From positions 1 through 53,856 of the forward strand of contig CATNCF010000020.1 in assembly GCA_950097145.1 (NCBI GenBank): DNA of 53,856 bases. Reading direction: 5' to 3'. The notes under the pieces were generated by a model. It saw nothing but the letters and a program-made list of their open reading frames with translations, was not told the DNA's origin and did not search any database. The DNA is from an uncultured Lachnospiraceae bacterium (lineage in GTDB: Bacteria; Bacillota; Clostridia; Lachnospirales; Lachnospiraceae). Position numbers and translations under genes: made by a program. This document shows positions 1 through 8,384 of this stretch, one piece after another. How positions within the stretch are numbered: position 1 is the stretch's first letter; every line of letters begins with the position of its first letter.

Positions 1-527
1 CCGGCATAGCAACAGTACTATGTCTATTTTCTGTACCCATTTTTTCAATTTTGAATAATATCCACTTGTCAAAGTCCAATGCCAGAGTTTCGCTGGCAGG
101 ATCAATCAGAATTCCGAGAGATCATTAGCTATAAAACTATTTTTATCATTCGAATGATTGTTGTTTCTCATACCTATTAGATATGGATATTGGACAAAAG
201 GTTTCAAACTTTTTCCATTTATTTTTCTGTACAAATAACAAGGGGCTGTTACAAAACAAGAGACTTCTACAATATACAGTACGATTCTTTTTGCACTGTT
301 ACTATATTGTAGAAGTCCTGTGTTCTGCAACAGCCCCTAATGTAGGAAGGGGATTCAGACCTTATGAAAATTAAAATACATCTACGCTCACAGACATATC
401 CTGGGATAAACGGTTTAAAAGCTTAATTTTATCAGAAATATTACTAAGGCATTTTATTGGTTCACAAGTACCTGTCCTGCGCATAAGGGACACATTTTTA
501 CACATAAATTACAAAGGCCAAAAAATA
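1..527. other. Intergenic left edge without a confident gene
   Basis: No convincing gene lies here. On the minus strand one reading frame is open from about position 111 to the window edge (about 36 codons). It has only an internal ATG and no clear ribosome binding site, so it could be the tail or a relic of a gene outside the window; I cannot assign it. Positions 241-338 hold the palindromic element listed separately. Positions 345-527 are AT-rich, and I see no clear terminator for the gene ending at 528. Confidence 0.5.
241..338. repeat. 98-bp palindromic MITE-like element
   Basis: Two 36-base arms (241-276 and 303-338) are inverted copies of each other, matching at 31 of 36 positions, around a 26-base loop. 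The outer ends read AGGGGCTGTT and AACAGCCCCT; the inner arms share GACTTCTACAATATA. No T-tract follows, so it is unlike a terminator. Arms of this kind resemble the terminal inverted repeats of DDE-type insertion sequences, so a non-autonomous miniature element is the best guess. No target duplication is obvious. Confidence 0.6.
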
Positions 528-2015
528 TTAATTAAAAGCGTATACCTGCTTGATTTTCAGTTTTTCTTCCTTGGTCTGCTTATATATTGCTGCCTCATTA
601 ATGATTCTTCTTTTCTCTATATCATAGACCAGAATATTCATTCCTTTTACATTAAATTTCTCTTCATGTCCATTTACTAGCATCCTGGTTTCACTCTTAC
701 CCTTATTAATATCCCCCTCAAGTACATAGGAACAGCCCTCTGCCCACTCCCCCTCATAACTTATTGGTTTTTCTGAAGAATCTTCATATATGCAGGTTCC
801 CTGCTCCAGAATGCCCACGTAATTCTTACCTGACAAACTGCCTATATCTGTTTTCAATCCCAGTTTCTCCAAGATTTTCTGCAAATCTTCTGTCCAATAT
901 TCTGAAATATCGTCTGTTAATTGAATTATTATGCTGTATCTGTCATTATTCAGCCTTTTCAGATATTCTTTCACATCCTGAGACAACTGCAGATATACAT
1001 CATCCCTGTCCCTGTGATACTGTTCCATATCCACTGGATGATAATTTTCTTCCCGATAATCCTTTAATTCAAAATTTTCTTTCAGATATTTTCCCAGATA
1101 AAGGGAAAGCTTATCTGCGCCTTTTAAATTCATATGTTCCGGATCACGCAGGTCGGTAGCTGCGTCTATGCCCACTTCTTTTATCATATTCTCATAATTA
1201 AAATCCAGAAACGGAAGCCCATACTTCTTCGCCAGCGCGTCCACACCCCTGGATTCCGCTAAAGTCCAGGATTCTTTTGGTGTTTTAATCAGCACAAGAT
1301 TAATATCATGTTCTTCACAGTACGACACAATTTTATCAAAATACACCAACTGTTCCTCTCTCATTTCAAGTTCTGTATTTTCATCATGGTCTATCACAAG
1401 CTTGTTATAATCCACCTCTGGATCTACCTTTGACTTCATAACGTTTCCCCGGTAGACAAAGGTATCATTTTTCTTCAGGCCAAAATCTTCTGCACTCAGT
1501 TCCTTCCATCTGCTGTGCCAGGTTATAATAGGAAACACATAGCTTGCAAAGCTGTCTGCCCCCTCCTGTCTGCTGTGTTCATACACAGCCTTTATCTTAT
1601 TCCATGATAATTTCATAGGGTCGAATGCACGCCGGAAATATAACTCTTTGATGGGTTTATACAATATGCTGACGTCAATCACAACAGTGGAAAGATCCTG
1701 CGTCTTCTCACATTCTTTCAGCCAACAGTAGGAAGCTGACATTGGCGCATGTCCCATACCCAGGGTATAAGCAGAAATTCCGTATTCTTCATACATTACC
1801 ATGGGCGAAATACCTGTCACTACGTGGCTGGTGCCAAGCACAAAAACGTCGATACTGTTGTCTTCCAACGCATAAAGTCCCTGTGTCGTATAAGTTTCTT
1901 TGTTCGCTGTCAGCCATTTTCCACACAAAATCTGAGATAAAAATACAAAAATTATGATTCCCATCATGAGAAAAGCGGCCGTTTTCATGACTTTAGACAA
2001 TACTTTTTTTACCAT
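528..2015 (-). CDS. Membrane-anchored SGNH-fold protein (DltD/AlgJ-like)
   Basis: The 495-residue protein has one N-terminal membrane segment (about residues 11-31) and then a soluble region expected outside the cell. Motifs fit an SGNH hydrolase or acyltransferase fold: GTSH with candidate nucleophile Ser63, and DPEHMNLKGADK with candidate Asp291 and His294. Relatives such as DltD, PatB and AlgJ move or remove acyl groups on cell-wall polymers, so a role in O-acylating or deacylating the neighbouring polysaccharide is a reasonable inference. The last 170 residues are not recognised. The start is supported by AAGGAG 6 bases upstream. It is transcribed divergently from the fusion gene that follows it on the map. 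Confidence 0.7.
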   Translation of the reverse strand: MVKKVLSKVMKTAAFLMMGIIIFVFLSQILCGKWLTANKETYTTQGLYALEDNSIDVFVLGTSHVVTGISPMVMYEEYGISAYTLGMGHAPMSASYCWLKECEKTQDLSTVVIDVSILYKPIKELYFRRAFDPMKLSWNKIKAVYEHSRQEGADSFASYVFPIITWHSRWKELSAEDFGLKKNDTFVYRGNVMKSKVDPEVDYNKLVIDHDENTELEMREEQLVYFDKIVSYCEEHDINLVLIKTPKESWTLAESRGVDALAKKYGLPFLDFNYENMIKEVGIDAATDLRDPEHMNLKGADKLSLYLGKYLKENFELKDYREENYHPVDMEQYHRDRDDVYLQLSQDVKEYLKRLNNDRYSIIIQLTDDISEYWTEDLQKILEKLGLKTDIGSLSGKNYVGILEQGTCIYEDSSEKPISYEGEWAEGCSYVLEGDINKGKSETRMLVNGHEEKFNVKGMNILVYDIEKRRIINEAAIYKQTKEEKLKIKQVYAFN

Positions 2016-2057
2016 GATTTTCTCCTTAAATCTTCACTTCCTTATCAATGGTGCCTC

Positions 2058-2086
2058 ATTATAAGTTCGAATTGTGATAGAAATTT
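2058..2086 (-). promoter_or_regulatory. Candidate promoter for the SGNH-fold gene
   Basis: On the minus strand there is a perfect -10 TATAAT (2058-2063) but only a weak -35 (AAATTT, 2081-2086) with a 17-base spacer. The spacer contains CTATCACAAT, nearly the same as the spacer of the promoter at 34310-34338. Confidence 0.4.
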
Positions 2087-2184
2087 GAGAATTATCGCTG
2101 CCCTCCCAGCACTTTTTTGCCATTTATCCACATAACTCAACATTTTCAGCCATTTTATCTTTTAGTAAATCTGCATAAATTTTT

Positions 2185-2213
2185 TTGCAAAAAAACGGAT
2201 ATAAGACTATGAT
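2185..2213 (+). promoter_or_regulatory. Candidate sigma-A promoter for the fusion gene
   Basis: TTGCAA (2185-2190), a 17-base spacer and TATGAT (2208-2213). Transcription would begin near 2220. That lies inside the AAGGAG preceding the GTG at 2228, so this promoter argues for the downstream ATG at 2285 as the true start. Confidence 0.45.
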
Positions 2214-2284
2214 TATAAGGAGTTTTCGTGTACAAAATGCACAAAAGACAGATCAGCAGGCCCGTGGCTTGCGCGGAGGAAGAA

Positions 2285-4627
2285 ATGAAAAGTACAATCG
2301 TATTTGACACAGCAATCGGAACAACAAATCTGGGTGATGAGATTATTCTGCAATGTTTAGAAGAACAAATGGCATTTTTATTGGATGACTGCTTTATCAT
2401 GAGATTCGGCACACATGTCAAAAATCTGCCTAAGTCAAGATACATTAATGGGAGCCAAAAACTGCAGTTTGCTTATGACGCTGACTTTAAAATTATCATG
2501 GGTACAAATCTGCTCAGCCGCAATATCAAAGGAACGCAGGCCCAATGGCCCATTGGCCGGCTGGATAGCTGGCTTTATGATAATTGTATTATGGCAGGCG
2601 TCGGCACCACATTAAGTGAAGGCAGTGTCACAGATTACTCCAAAAAAATATATCAGCAAATTCTACGTAAAGATTTCCATCACAGTGTCAGAGATGAGGA
2701 AAGCAAACGCCTTCTGGAACAGATTGGATTTAAAGCCGTAAACACCGGCTGTCCCACTCTTTGGAAATTGACCCCGGACTTTTGCCGCCAAATCCCCACA
2801 CAAAAAGCAGACCGTGTTGTTTTCAGCCTGAGCGGATATAAGATACAGCAGAGCCGGCCCGAAGATCTGGAGCTCTTGCGGATACTGCGTGAAAATTATA
2901 AGGACTTAATTTTTTGGTGCCAGACCAGTAAGGATGAAGAATACCTGGACAGCTTTGATCATGTAGAAGATATCCCCAGAATCTATTCCCTTAGAAAATA
3001 CGAGGAATTGTTGAATGAAGGGAACATTGACTATGTGGGGACCCGGCTGCACGGCGGCGTTTATGCCCTTCTGCATAAAGTACGCAGTATTGTAATTGCT
3101 ATCGACCACAGGGCACGGGGATTCCATGATTCCAATAACCTCTTTATCTGTGAACGTGAAGATATCTCGGAAAAACTAGGAAGTATGATTCAAGGTGAAA
3201 TTATTACTGACATTCGTCTGAGACAGGATGATATTGACTTTTGGAAAGCACAGTTCCTTCAGGAATATCCCAAAGTCCAGCGGAAACGTCATGAAGATCT
3301 GTTCTGGATTAAACTTGTACGCATTCCCCGAAGTACATACAAAAAAATAAAAAAAGCGATCAAAAAAAGCAAAAAATTCCTGAAACGGTCTGTCAGAAAA
3401 ATAAAAAAATTTTTTCTGCGAACCCAAAGAATATTTAAGAAAAAACTCCTTAGAACGGCAAGAAGGATAAAATCATCCATATTTGTGTTTTATGTCAGAA
3501 ACTTCTATTCCAAAACCATGCGGAATACCTCTGTGGAAAAAGGAAGCATCCTGTTTTTTCCCTTCCAGGGAGAATATACCTGTAACCCCAAGTATATCAG
3601 CCAGGAGATATGTAAAAGAAAGCTTCCCTGGAGACAAGTGTGGGTGACCCTGGGCAGCCCTTCTGAGGCCGCAAATACAGTCCCGCCAGAAATAAAAGTG
3701 GTTAAATTCAATACCAGGGACTACTATAATGAACTTTGCCGCACGCAGATTTGGATCGACAATGCCTTTAATTTTCCAAAAGGATTCACAGACAAGAAAA
3801 AAGAACAGACTTATATCCAGACGATGCATGGCTCCCTGGGATTGAAAAAAATTGGACCGGATGATGTGGATGATGACAAGCGGAATGCAAGGGGCTTCTT
3901 ATGCGCTTCTCTCACAGATATCTGTATCTCTAACAGCAGTTTTGAGACCATGGTATACCGCACTTCTTTTTGGGAAAAGAACCGCATTGTAGAACTGGGC
4001 CATGCCAGAAACGATATCTTCTTTCTTACAGACAGCCAGGCAGAAAAAATTAAACATAAAGTATATGATTGTTTCGGCACAGAGCCTGATATCCGTCTTG
4101 CCCTGTATGCCCCCACCTTCCGCAAAGATAAAGAAGACGTACAATATGAAGCCATTGACTTTTCTATGCTGAAAAAAGCTTTGGAAAAACGTTTCGGGGG
4201 CAATTGGGTTATCTTGAACCGCGCTCACCACTCAAGTATCAGAAAATCAAAAATCAGTGATTTGCCCTATGTATTAAACGCTAATGACTATCCCGATATC
4301 CAGGAGCTGATGATCGCAGTTGACATAGGCATTACAGACTATTCAAGCTGGATCTTTGATTATGTACTGACCTATAAGCCTGGTGTTTTATACACGCCGG
4401 ATTTAGAGACTTATGACGAACAGCGGGGATTTTATTATCCGCTTGAGGAAGTGCCGTTCCCAATCTGCCGCACCAACTGTGAACTTGCAGACAGCATCCT
4501 GGCATTTGACGAAGAGAAGTTTAAATCCGATACGGACGCCTTCCTTGCTGCCAGGGGCTGTATCGATGACGGACATGCTTCGGAACGAATTGTAGATATG
4601 ATATCAGAGATTGTAAACAAGGCGTGA
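2285..4627 (+). CDS. Fusion: pyruvyltransferase-family domain plus TagF-like glycerophosphotransferase
   Basis: Residues 1-310 match the polysaccharide pyruvyltransferase (WcaK/CsaB) family: a glycine-rich GTTNLGDE start and GTRLHGG later. A very basic linker (about 335-405, rich in Lys/Arg) resembles the cationic helices by which TagF-type enzymes sit on the membrane. Residues 415-770 are a CDP-glycerol glycerophosphotransferase-like domain with QTMHGSLGLK, LYAPTFRK, NRAHH and TDYSSWIFDY, so the conserved His of the HG motif is present. The likely role is assembly or decoration of a polyol-phosphate polymer at the inner membrane face. I chose ATG 2285 (GGAGGA 4 bases upstream). A GTG at 2228 in the same frame also has AAGGAG upstream and would add 19 residues, but the likely promoter leaves no room for it. 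It is convergent with the TagH-like gene. Confidence 0.8.
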   Translation: MKSTIVFDTAIGTTNLGDEIILQCLEEQMAFLLDDCFIMRFGTHVKNLPKSRYINGSQKLQFAYDADFKIIMGTNLLSRNIKGTQAQWPIGRLDSWLYDNCIMAGVGTTLSEGSVTDYSKKIYQQILRKDFHHSVRDEESKRLLEQIGFKAVNTGCPTLWKLTPDFCRQIPTQKADRVVFSLSGYKIQQSRPEDLELLRILRENYKDLIFWCQTSKDEEYLDSFDHVEDIPRIYSLRKYEELLNEGNIDYVGTRLHGGVYALLHKVRSIVIAIDHRARGFHDSNNLFICEREDISEKLGSMIQGEIITDIRLRQDDIDFWKAQFLQEYPKVQRKRHEDLFWIKLVRIPRSTYKKIKKAIKKSKKFLKRSVRKIKKFFLRTQRIFKKKLLRTARRIKSSIFVFYVRNFYSKTMRNTSVEKGSILFFPFQGEYTCNPKYISQEICKRKLPWRQVWVTLGSPSEAANTVPPEIKVVKFNTRDYYNELCRTQIWIDNAFNFPKGFTDKKKEQTYIQTMHGSLGLKKIGPDDVDDDKRNARGFLCASLTDICISNSSFETMVYRTSFWEKNRIVELGHARNDIFFLTDSQAEKIKHKVYDCFGTEPDIRLALYAPTFRKDKEDVQYEAIDFSMLKKALEKRFGGNWVILNRAHHSSIRKSKISDLPYVLNANDYPDIQELMIAVDIGITDYSSWIFDYVLTYKPGVLYTPDLETYDEQRGFYYPLEEVPFPICRTNCELADSILAFDEEKFKSDTDAFLAARGCIDDGHASERIVDMISEIVNKA

Positions 4628-4639
4628 AAATTGGAATAT

Positions 4640-4682
4640 GAATTAAAAAAGAATCCTGCTTTGCAGGATTCTTTTTTAATTC
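4640..4682. terminator. Perfect bidirectional intrinsic terminator
   Basis: Two 20-base arms (4640-4659 and 4663-4682) pair perfectly around a 3-base loop. The core GAATCCTGC/GCAGGATTC is GC-richer and is flanked by A6 and T6 tracts, so it can stop both convergent transcripts. The TAA of the minus-strand gene (4676-4678) lies inside the T-tract. Confidence 0.92.
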
Positions 4683-6532
4683 ATTTCTTTTAGAAAACTC
4701 TCAATTAAAGACTGGCAGGATCTTCCTGATTCCACGCAGTGCTTATTCTCTAAGAAGCTCTTTGACTTCTCTTGAAATTCATCCTCTTGAAATGCCCGTA
4801 TATTGGTTTCCAAGTCTCTGCTGCTTCTGGCAATAGAGAACGGGGTTTCCTCCAGAGGATAATACAAGCCTCTCTGTTCCTGATATCGTTCCGCATCCGG
4901 GGCATAGATAAATCCCGGCTTTCCCAAAAACAGAAAATCAAAAATCCAACTGGAATAATCTGTGATTCCCACATCAGCGGCAATCATTAACTCCATAATT
5001 TCCGGATAGTTAATGGCATTGATAACGCCCGGCGCCTTTTCTATTTCAGGCCATTTCCCTCTGTCCTTGCGGTGCGGCCTTACAATAATACTGAAATTCC
5101 CGCCAAAGCGTTCTGACAATACTTTACGAAGCATTTCAAAATCAAGCGTCTCCCGTTCATGGTCTAACATGGTCTTCTCTCTGTAAGTAGGGGCATAGAG
5201 CGCCATCTTATTTCCTTCCGGTATTTTATAATGGCTGCGTACCTTCTGCCGGATCTGCTCCTTCACCTCTTCTTCTGCAAAGAGAATATCATTTCTGGGA
5301 TGGCCAATCTCCAAAATATCATTTTCTTTCCAGAAAGAACCCCGATAGACATCGGTCTCAAAGGGGCTGTTTGAAATACAGTAATTAACCATCCGTGCGC
5401 TTTTGGCCGCTTTTCTGGGAGAAGCCGCATATTTTCGAATATCTTTGATTCCCAGGGAGCCTTTCAATATTTTATATATCTTCTGTTCCGCGTGTTTCTT
5501 AATATCTTCCCTAGTAATGTTAATGCCGTCATCCACGATAATTTTAGCGCTGTATATTGCCCGGTAAAACTCTGGCGTTTTCTCTAAGACCAGCTTCAGC
5601 TTATCAGAAACAAGGTCAATCTTTTCATTTTCCCTGCGCTTTACCCAGACCACTTCCCAGTCCGGACAGTGTTTCAGGATATATTTGCACAAATACCGGA
5701 TATCATCACAGTACTTTGCATAGGTAGGATATAACAATATCCGGTTGTTCTCCACCTTCACCTTGTTATACCAGTATGCCTTATCTGATTTTGCCATCAG
5801 AGCTTCCTGGTAATCCATATACTCATGATACTTTTTTAAGGTGCTGGCTGTATCTCCGTCAGCTACAATTTTCCCGTCGTTCAGCCATATCACTCTTGTG
5901 CAGAGCTTTCGGATGGTATCAGAACTATGGGAAACAATAATAACTGTCCGGTCTTCATGGGAAATCAGCTCCCGCATTTTCGCATAACTTTTTTTCTTAA
6001 ATTTGCGGTCGCCCACGCTTAGCACTTCATCGATCAGCATAATATCAGCTTCCAGAATCGCTGTGATGGAAAAGGCAAGCTTCGAGTGCATTCCACTGGA
6101 ATATGTCTTGACTGGCGCATTGATAAAATTTCCCAATTCTGAAAACCGTACAATTTCATCATACTTTTCCTGTATCTGTTCCTTGGAAAAACCCATCAGC
6201 AAGCCTGACAAGAAAATATTGTCTTTCCCTGTCAGCTCATTCTGAAATCCCACTCCGATGGATAAAAGAGAAACATTATTTCCCATAGTATCAATCACAC
6301 CTGAATCTGCTGAAAAAATGCCTGCAATGGAACGCAGCAGAGTGGACTTTCCGCTTCCGTTCTTCCCAATCAATCCGATAATCTCACCTTTTTTTACATC
6401 AAAAGATACGCCTCTGACAGCCTCATATCTATCTGTACTGGACTTCTTCAGAGAGAATAAGGATTTCCTGATAGACTGCGCTTTTATTGTCTTATATGAG
6501 ATATGTAAATCCCGTACTTGAATCGCATTCAT
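4676..6532 (-). CDS. TagH-like ABC ATPase fused to a degenerate TagF-like domain
   Basis: Residues 1-240 are an ABC ATPase of the polysaccharide/teichoic-acid export type: Walker A GLIGKNGSGKST (53-64), signature YSSGM (144-148), Walker B around DIMLIDE (163-169) and switch His202. Residues 260-618 are a CDP-glycerol glycerophosphotransferase-like domain with LYAPTYR, VRPHRK and TDYSSWIFDF. However, the family HG motif reads LKGSLGIK: the usual His is Lys357. That His is kept in the two sibling domains in this window. I infer that the domain may have lost transferase activity and may instead bind the polymer or regulate export. Ordinary TagH has no such domain. It is last in the long operon and shares a base with the permease stop. 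It powers export of a teichoic-acid-like polymer with the adjacent permease. Confidence 0.85.
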   Translation of the reverse strand: MNAIQVRDLHISYKTIKAQSIRKSLFSLKKSSTDRYEAVRGVSFDVKKGEIIGLIGKNGSGKSTLLRSIAGIFSADSGVIDTMGNNVSLLSIGVGFQNELTGKDNIFLSGLLMGFSKEQIQEKYDEIVRFSELGNFINAPVKTYSSGMHSKLAFSITAILEADIMLIDEVLSVGDRKFKKKSYAKMRELISHEDRTVIIVSHSSDTIRKLCTRVIWLNDGKIVADGDTASTLKKYHEYMDYQEALMAKSDKAYWYNKVKVENNRILLYPTYAKYCDDIRYLCKYILKHCPDWEVVWVKRRENEKIDLVSDKLKLVLEKTPEFYRAIYSAKIIVDDGINITREDIKKHAEQKIYKILKGSLGIKDIRKYAASPRKAAKSARMVNYCISNSPFETDVYRGSFWKENDILEIGHPRNDILFAEEEVKEQIRQKVRSHYKIPEGNKMALYAPTYREKTMLDHERETLDFEMLRKVLSERFGGNFSIIVRPHRKDRGKWPEIEKAPGVINAINYPEIMELMIAADVGITDYSSWIFDFLFLGKPGFIYAPDAERYQEQRGLYYPLEETPFSIARSSRDLETNIRAFQEDEFQEKSKSFLENKHCVESGRSCQSLIESFLKEMN

Positions 6533-7314
6533 TATATCACCTTAACATAGTTATTTTCATGTTTCATAATAGTTCTGACGCCAACTACTGATAAAAGAAC
6601 CCCCACAGCCAGAATAGCAAGTAAAATTCTGTAATCCACAATCTGGCTGTATATCAGGCTCTGCCTCAGTCCATTAATCATAAATGCCATTGGATTAATA
6701 CACAATAGATAGGTAGCATATGGTTCTGGCACTCGGCTTGGAATACTGTAAAAAATTCCTGACATGTAAAATACAAGCCGTAAAAAGACCGTTACAATAT
6801 TTGACAGATCTGCAAAATAAACTCCTGCATGAAGCACCAGGCAGCAGCATCCAAAGGTAAAAACAGTCATAACCAGAAATACAGGAATAATCTGAGGGAT
6901 GCACCAGGATAAAGGTACTTTGTACATGGGCATCATAATCAGAACCAGGATAAAGGCAACTGCCATCTTAAATAAATTTTCCATCATGGCAACCAGAATC
7001 AATACGTACTTCGGTATATAGACTTTGGAGATCGTAGACTTATGAGAACGGATCATCTTAACACTTCTATTCACGCTTTTACTGAAAAAGGTCCAGGAGT
7101 TTAAACCGATAAACACAAAAATCGGAAAAAATGGTTCCCCTTTTCCAAAAACAATCAGCGCCACAAAAGCGTATACCAGCATAAACAGCAGCGGATCTAA
7201 AATCCACCACAGCCAGTTCAGATAAGAACTGGCCACCTCGGCTTTTAAATTCGCTTTGGCTGCATAGAGCATATAACTTTTATACTGTTTCAAATCGTTG
7301 AAAAATTTCTTCAT
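6532..7314 (-). CDS. TagG-like ABC transporter permease
   Basis: A 260-residue ABC-2 type permease with about six hydrophobic segments and the amphipathic N-terminus typical of TagG/Wzm proteins. It is immediately followed by, and overlaps by one base, the TagH-like ATPase fusion, so the two should form one exporter. The cargo is probably the polyol-phosphate polymer made by the TagF-like, LicD and TarI-like proteins encoded just upstream in the operon. The start has GGAAGAG upstream. A second, separate permease of the same family lies at 22000-22827, so this locus has two exporters. Confidence 0.85.
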   Translation of the reverse strand: MKKFFNDLKQYKSYMLYAAKANLKAEVASSYLNWLWWILDPLLFMLVYAFVALIVFGKGEPFFPIFVFIGLNSWTFFSKSVNRSVKMIRSHKSTISKVYIPKYVLILVAMMENLFKMAVAFILVLIMMPMYKVPLSWCIPQIIPVFLVMTVFTFGCCCLVLHAGVYFADLSNIVTVFLRLVFYMSGIFYSIPSRVPEPYATYLLCINPMAFMINGLRQSLIYSQIVDYRILLAILAVGVLLSVVGVRTIMKHENNYVKVI

Positions 7315-7325
7315 GCTTTCTCTTC

Positions 7326-8375
7326 CTATCTGTCACTAAAGAAAAGTACAGTTCTCTTCATTCCCTCTGCCAAAGGTGTTTTAATTTCCCATCCCTCTGC
7401 TATAGCTTTCCTGGAATCAAGAAATCCTAATTTATTGGCAAGATAACCAGCCCGTTCCTGCTCTGTGGCAGGCTGAAACCTTGGGGTAATTCCCTTCTCC
7501 TGGAACAGGCTGCACAACGTCTCAGCCAGTTCTTTCACGGATGTTGTCTCTGTACTGTTGGAAATATTGTAAACAAAATCGTTAAAGTTGCAGACTACCT
7601 GCATGATTCCCGCAATAACGTCTCCAATATAGGTCAACGCCAATGTGCCGCTTCCATCACTATTCATGGTAATGTCTTTCCCATCTACCACATTTCCCAG
7701 AAAGTCACCCACGACTCTTCCGTCTCTCAAAATCATTCCCGGACCATACGTATGGGCAATTCTTACCACTTTACAGTTCATCCCATACTGGGCACTGTAA
7801 GAAGCACAGAGAGTCTCCGACATTCTTTTGCTTTCTGGATAGCAAGAACGAACCAGGGTGGGATCTACCGCCCCATAATCTTCTTCTACAACGAAGTCTT
7901 TGGGCCCGCTTCCATAGATCTCTCTGGTGGACAACAGGAGAAATCCCTTAATTCCTTTCTCTCTTCCTGCTTCCAGAAGATTATATGTCCCTGTCACATT
8001 CGCCCGGATCGTATCAACGGGCATACTCATAAACTGCCTGGGCCCAGTGGGGCTTGCCGTATGAATCATATAATCCACGGAACTTTCTATCTGTAATGGT
8101 TCTGTCACATCCTGATAAATTACCTCAAAATCATTCCTCTTAAGCAGATTGCCAAACTTTTTCTCCACTTTTTCAGGATTTCTGGCCATACCTATTACTT
8201 TTACTCCCAAATCTTTCTCCTCATTCAGATAGAGAAACATGTAAATTAGATATGTGGCAATCAGCCCATTGGCGCCAGTAATTAATACGGCTGCATTCCG
8301 AAACTTCTCCCAGTCAATGTCCCTGTTATAAATATTTTCCAAATCCTCGATAATAATTTTATTTAATTCCAGCAT
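7326..8375 (-). CDS. Extended SDR, NAD-dependent epimerase/dehydratase
   Basis: The 349-residue protein has an NAD-binding ITGANGLIA motif near residue 32, a LLSTREIYG segment supplying the active Ser/Thr region, and CYPESKR, the YxxxK catalytic pair. It is an extended short-chain dehydrogenase of the nucleotide-sugar epimerase/dehydratase family. The substrate cannot be read from the sequence. Its place between the TarI/IspD-like cytidylyltransferase and the exporter suggests that it makes or modifies a CDP- or NDP-activated sugar or alditol. It is not a typical TarJ (zinc alcohol dehydrogenase type). The start has GGAGGCAGAT directly upstream. Confidence 0.75.
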   Translation of the reverse strand: MLELNKIIIEDLENIYNRDIDWEKFRNAAVLITGANGLIATYLIYMFLYLNEEKDLGVKVIGMARNPEKVEKKFGNLLKRNDFEVIYQDVTEPLQIESSVDYMIHTASPTGPRQFMSMPVDTIRANVTGTYNLLEAGREKGIKGFLLLSTREIYGSGPKDFVVEEDYGAVDPTLVRSCYPESKRMSETLCASYSAQYGMNCKVVRIAHTYGPGMILRDGRVVGDFLGNVVDGKDITMNSDGSGTLALTYIGDVIAGIMQVVCNFNDFVYNISNSTETTSVKELAETLCSLFQEKGITPRFQPATEQERAGYLANKLGFLDSRKAIAEGWEIKTPLAEGMKRTVLFFSDR

Positions 8376-8384
8376 ATCTGCCTC

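Noticed and set aside
106..330. Minus-strand reading frame through the palindromic element
   Set aside because: It crosses the whole inverted repeat, has no ribosome binding site and shows no recognisable protein features.
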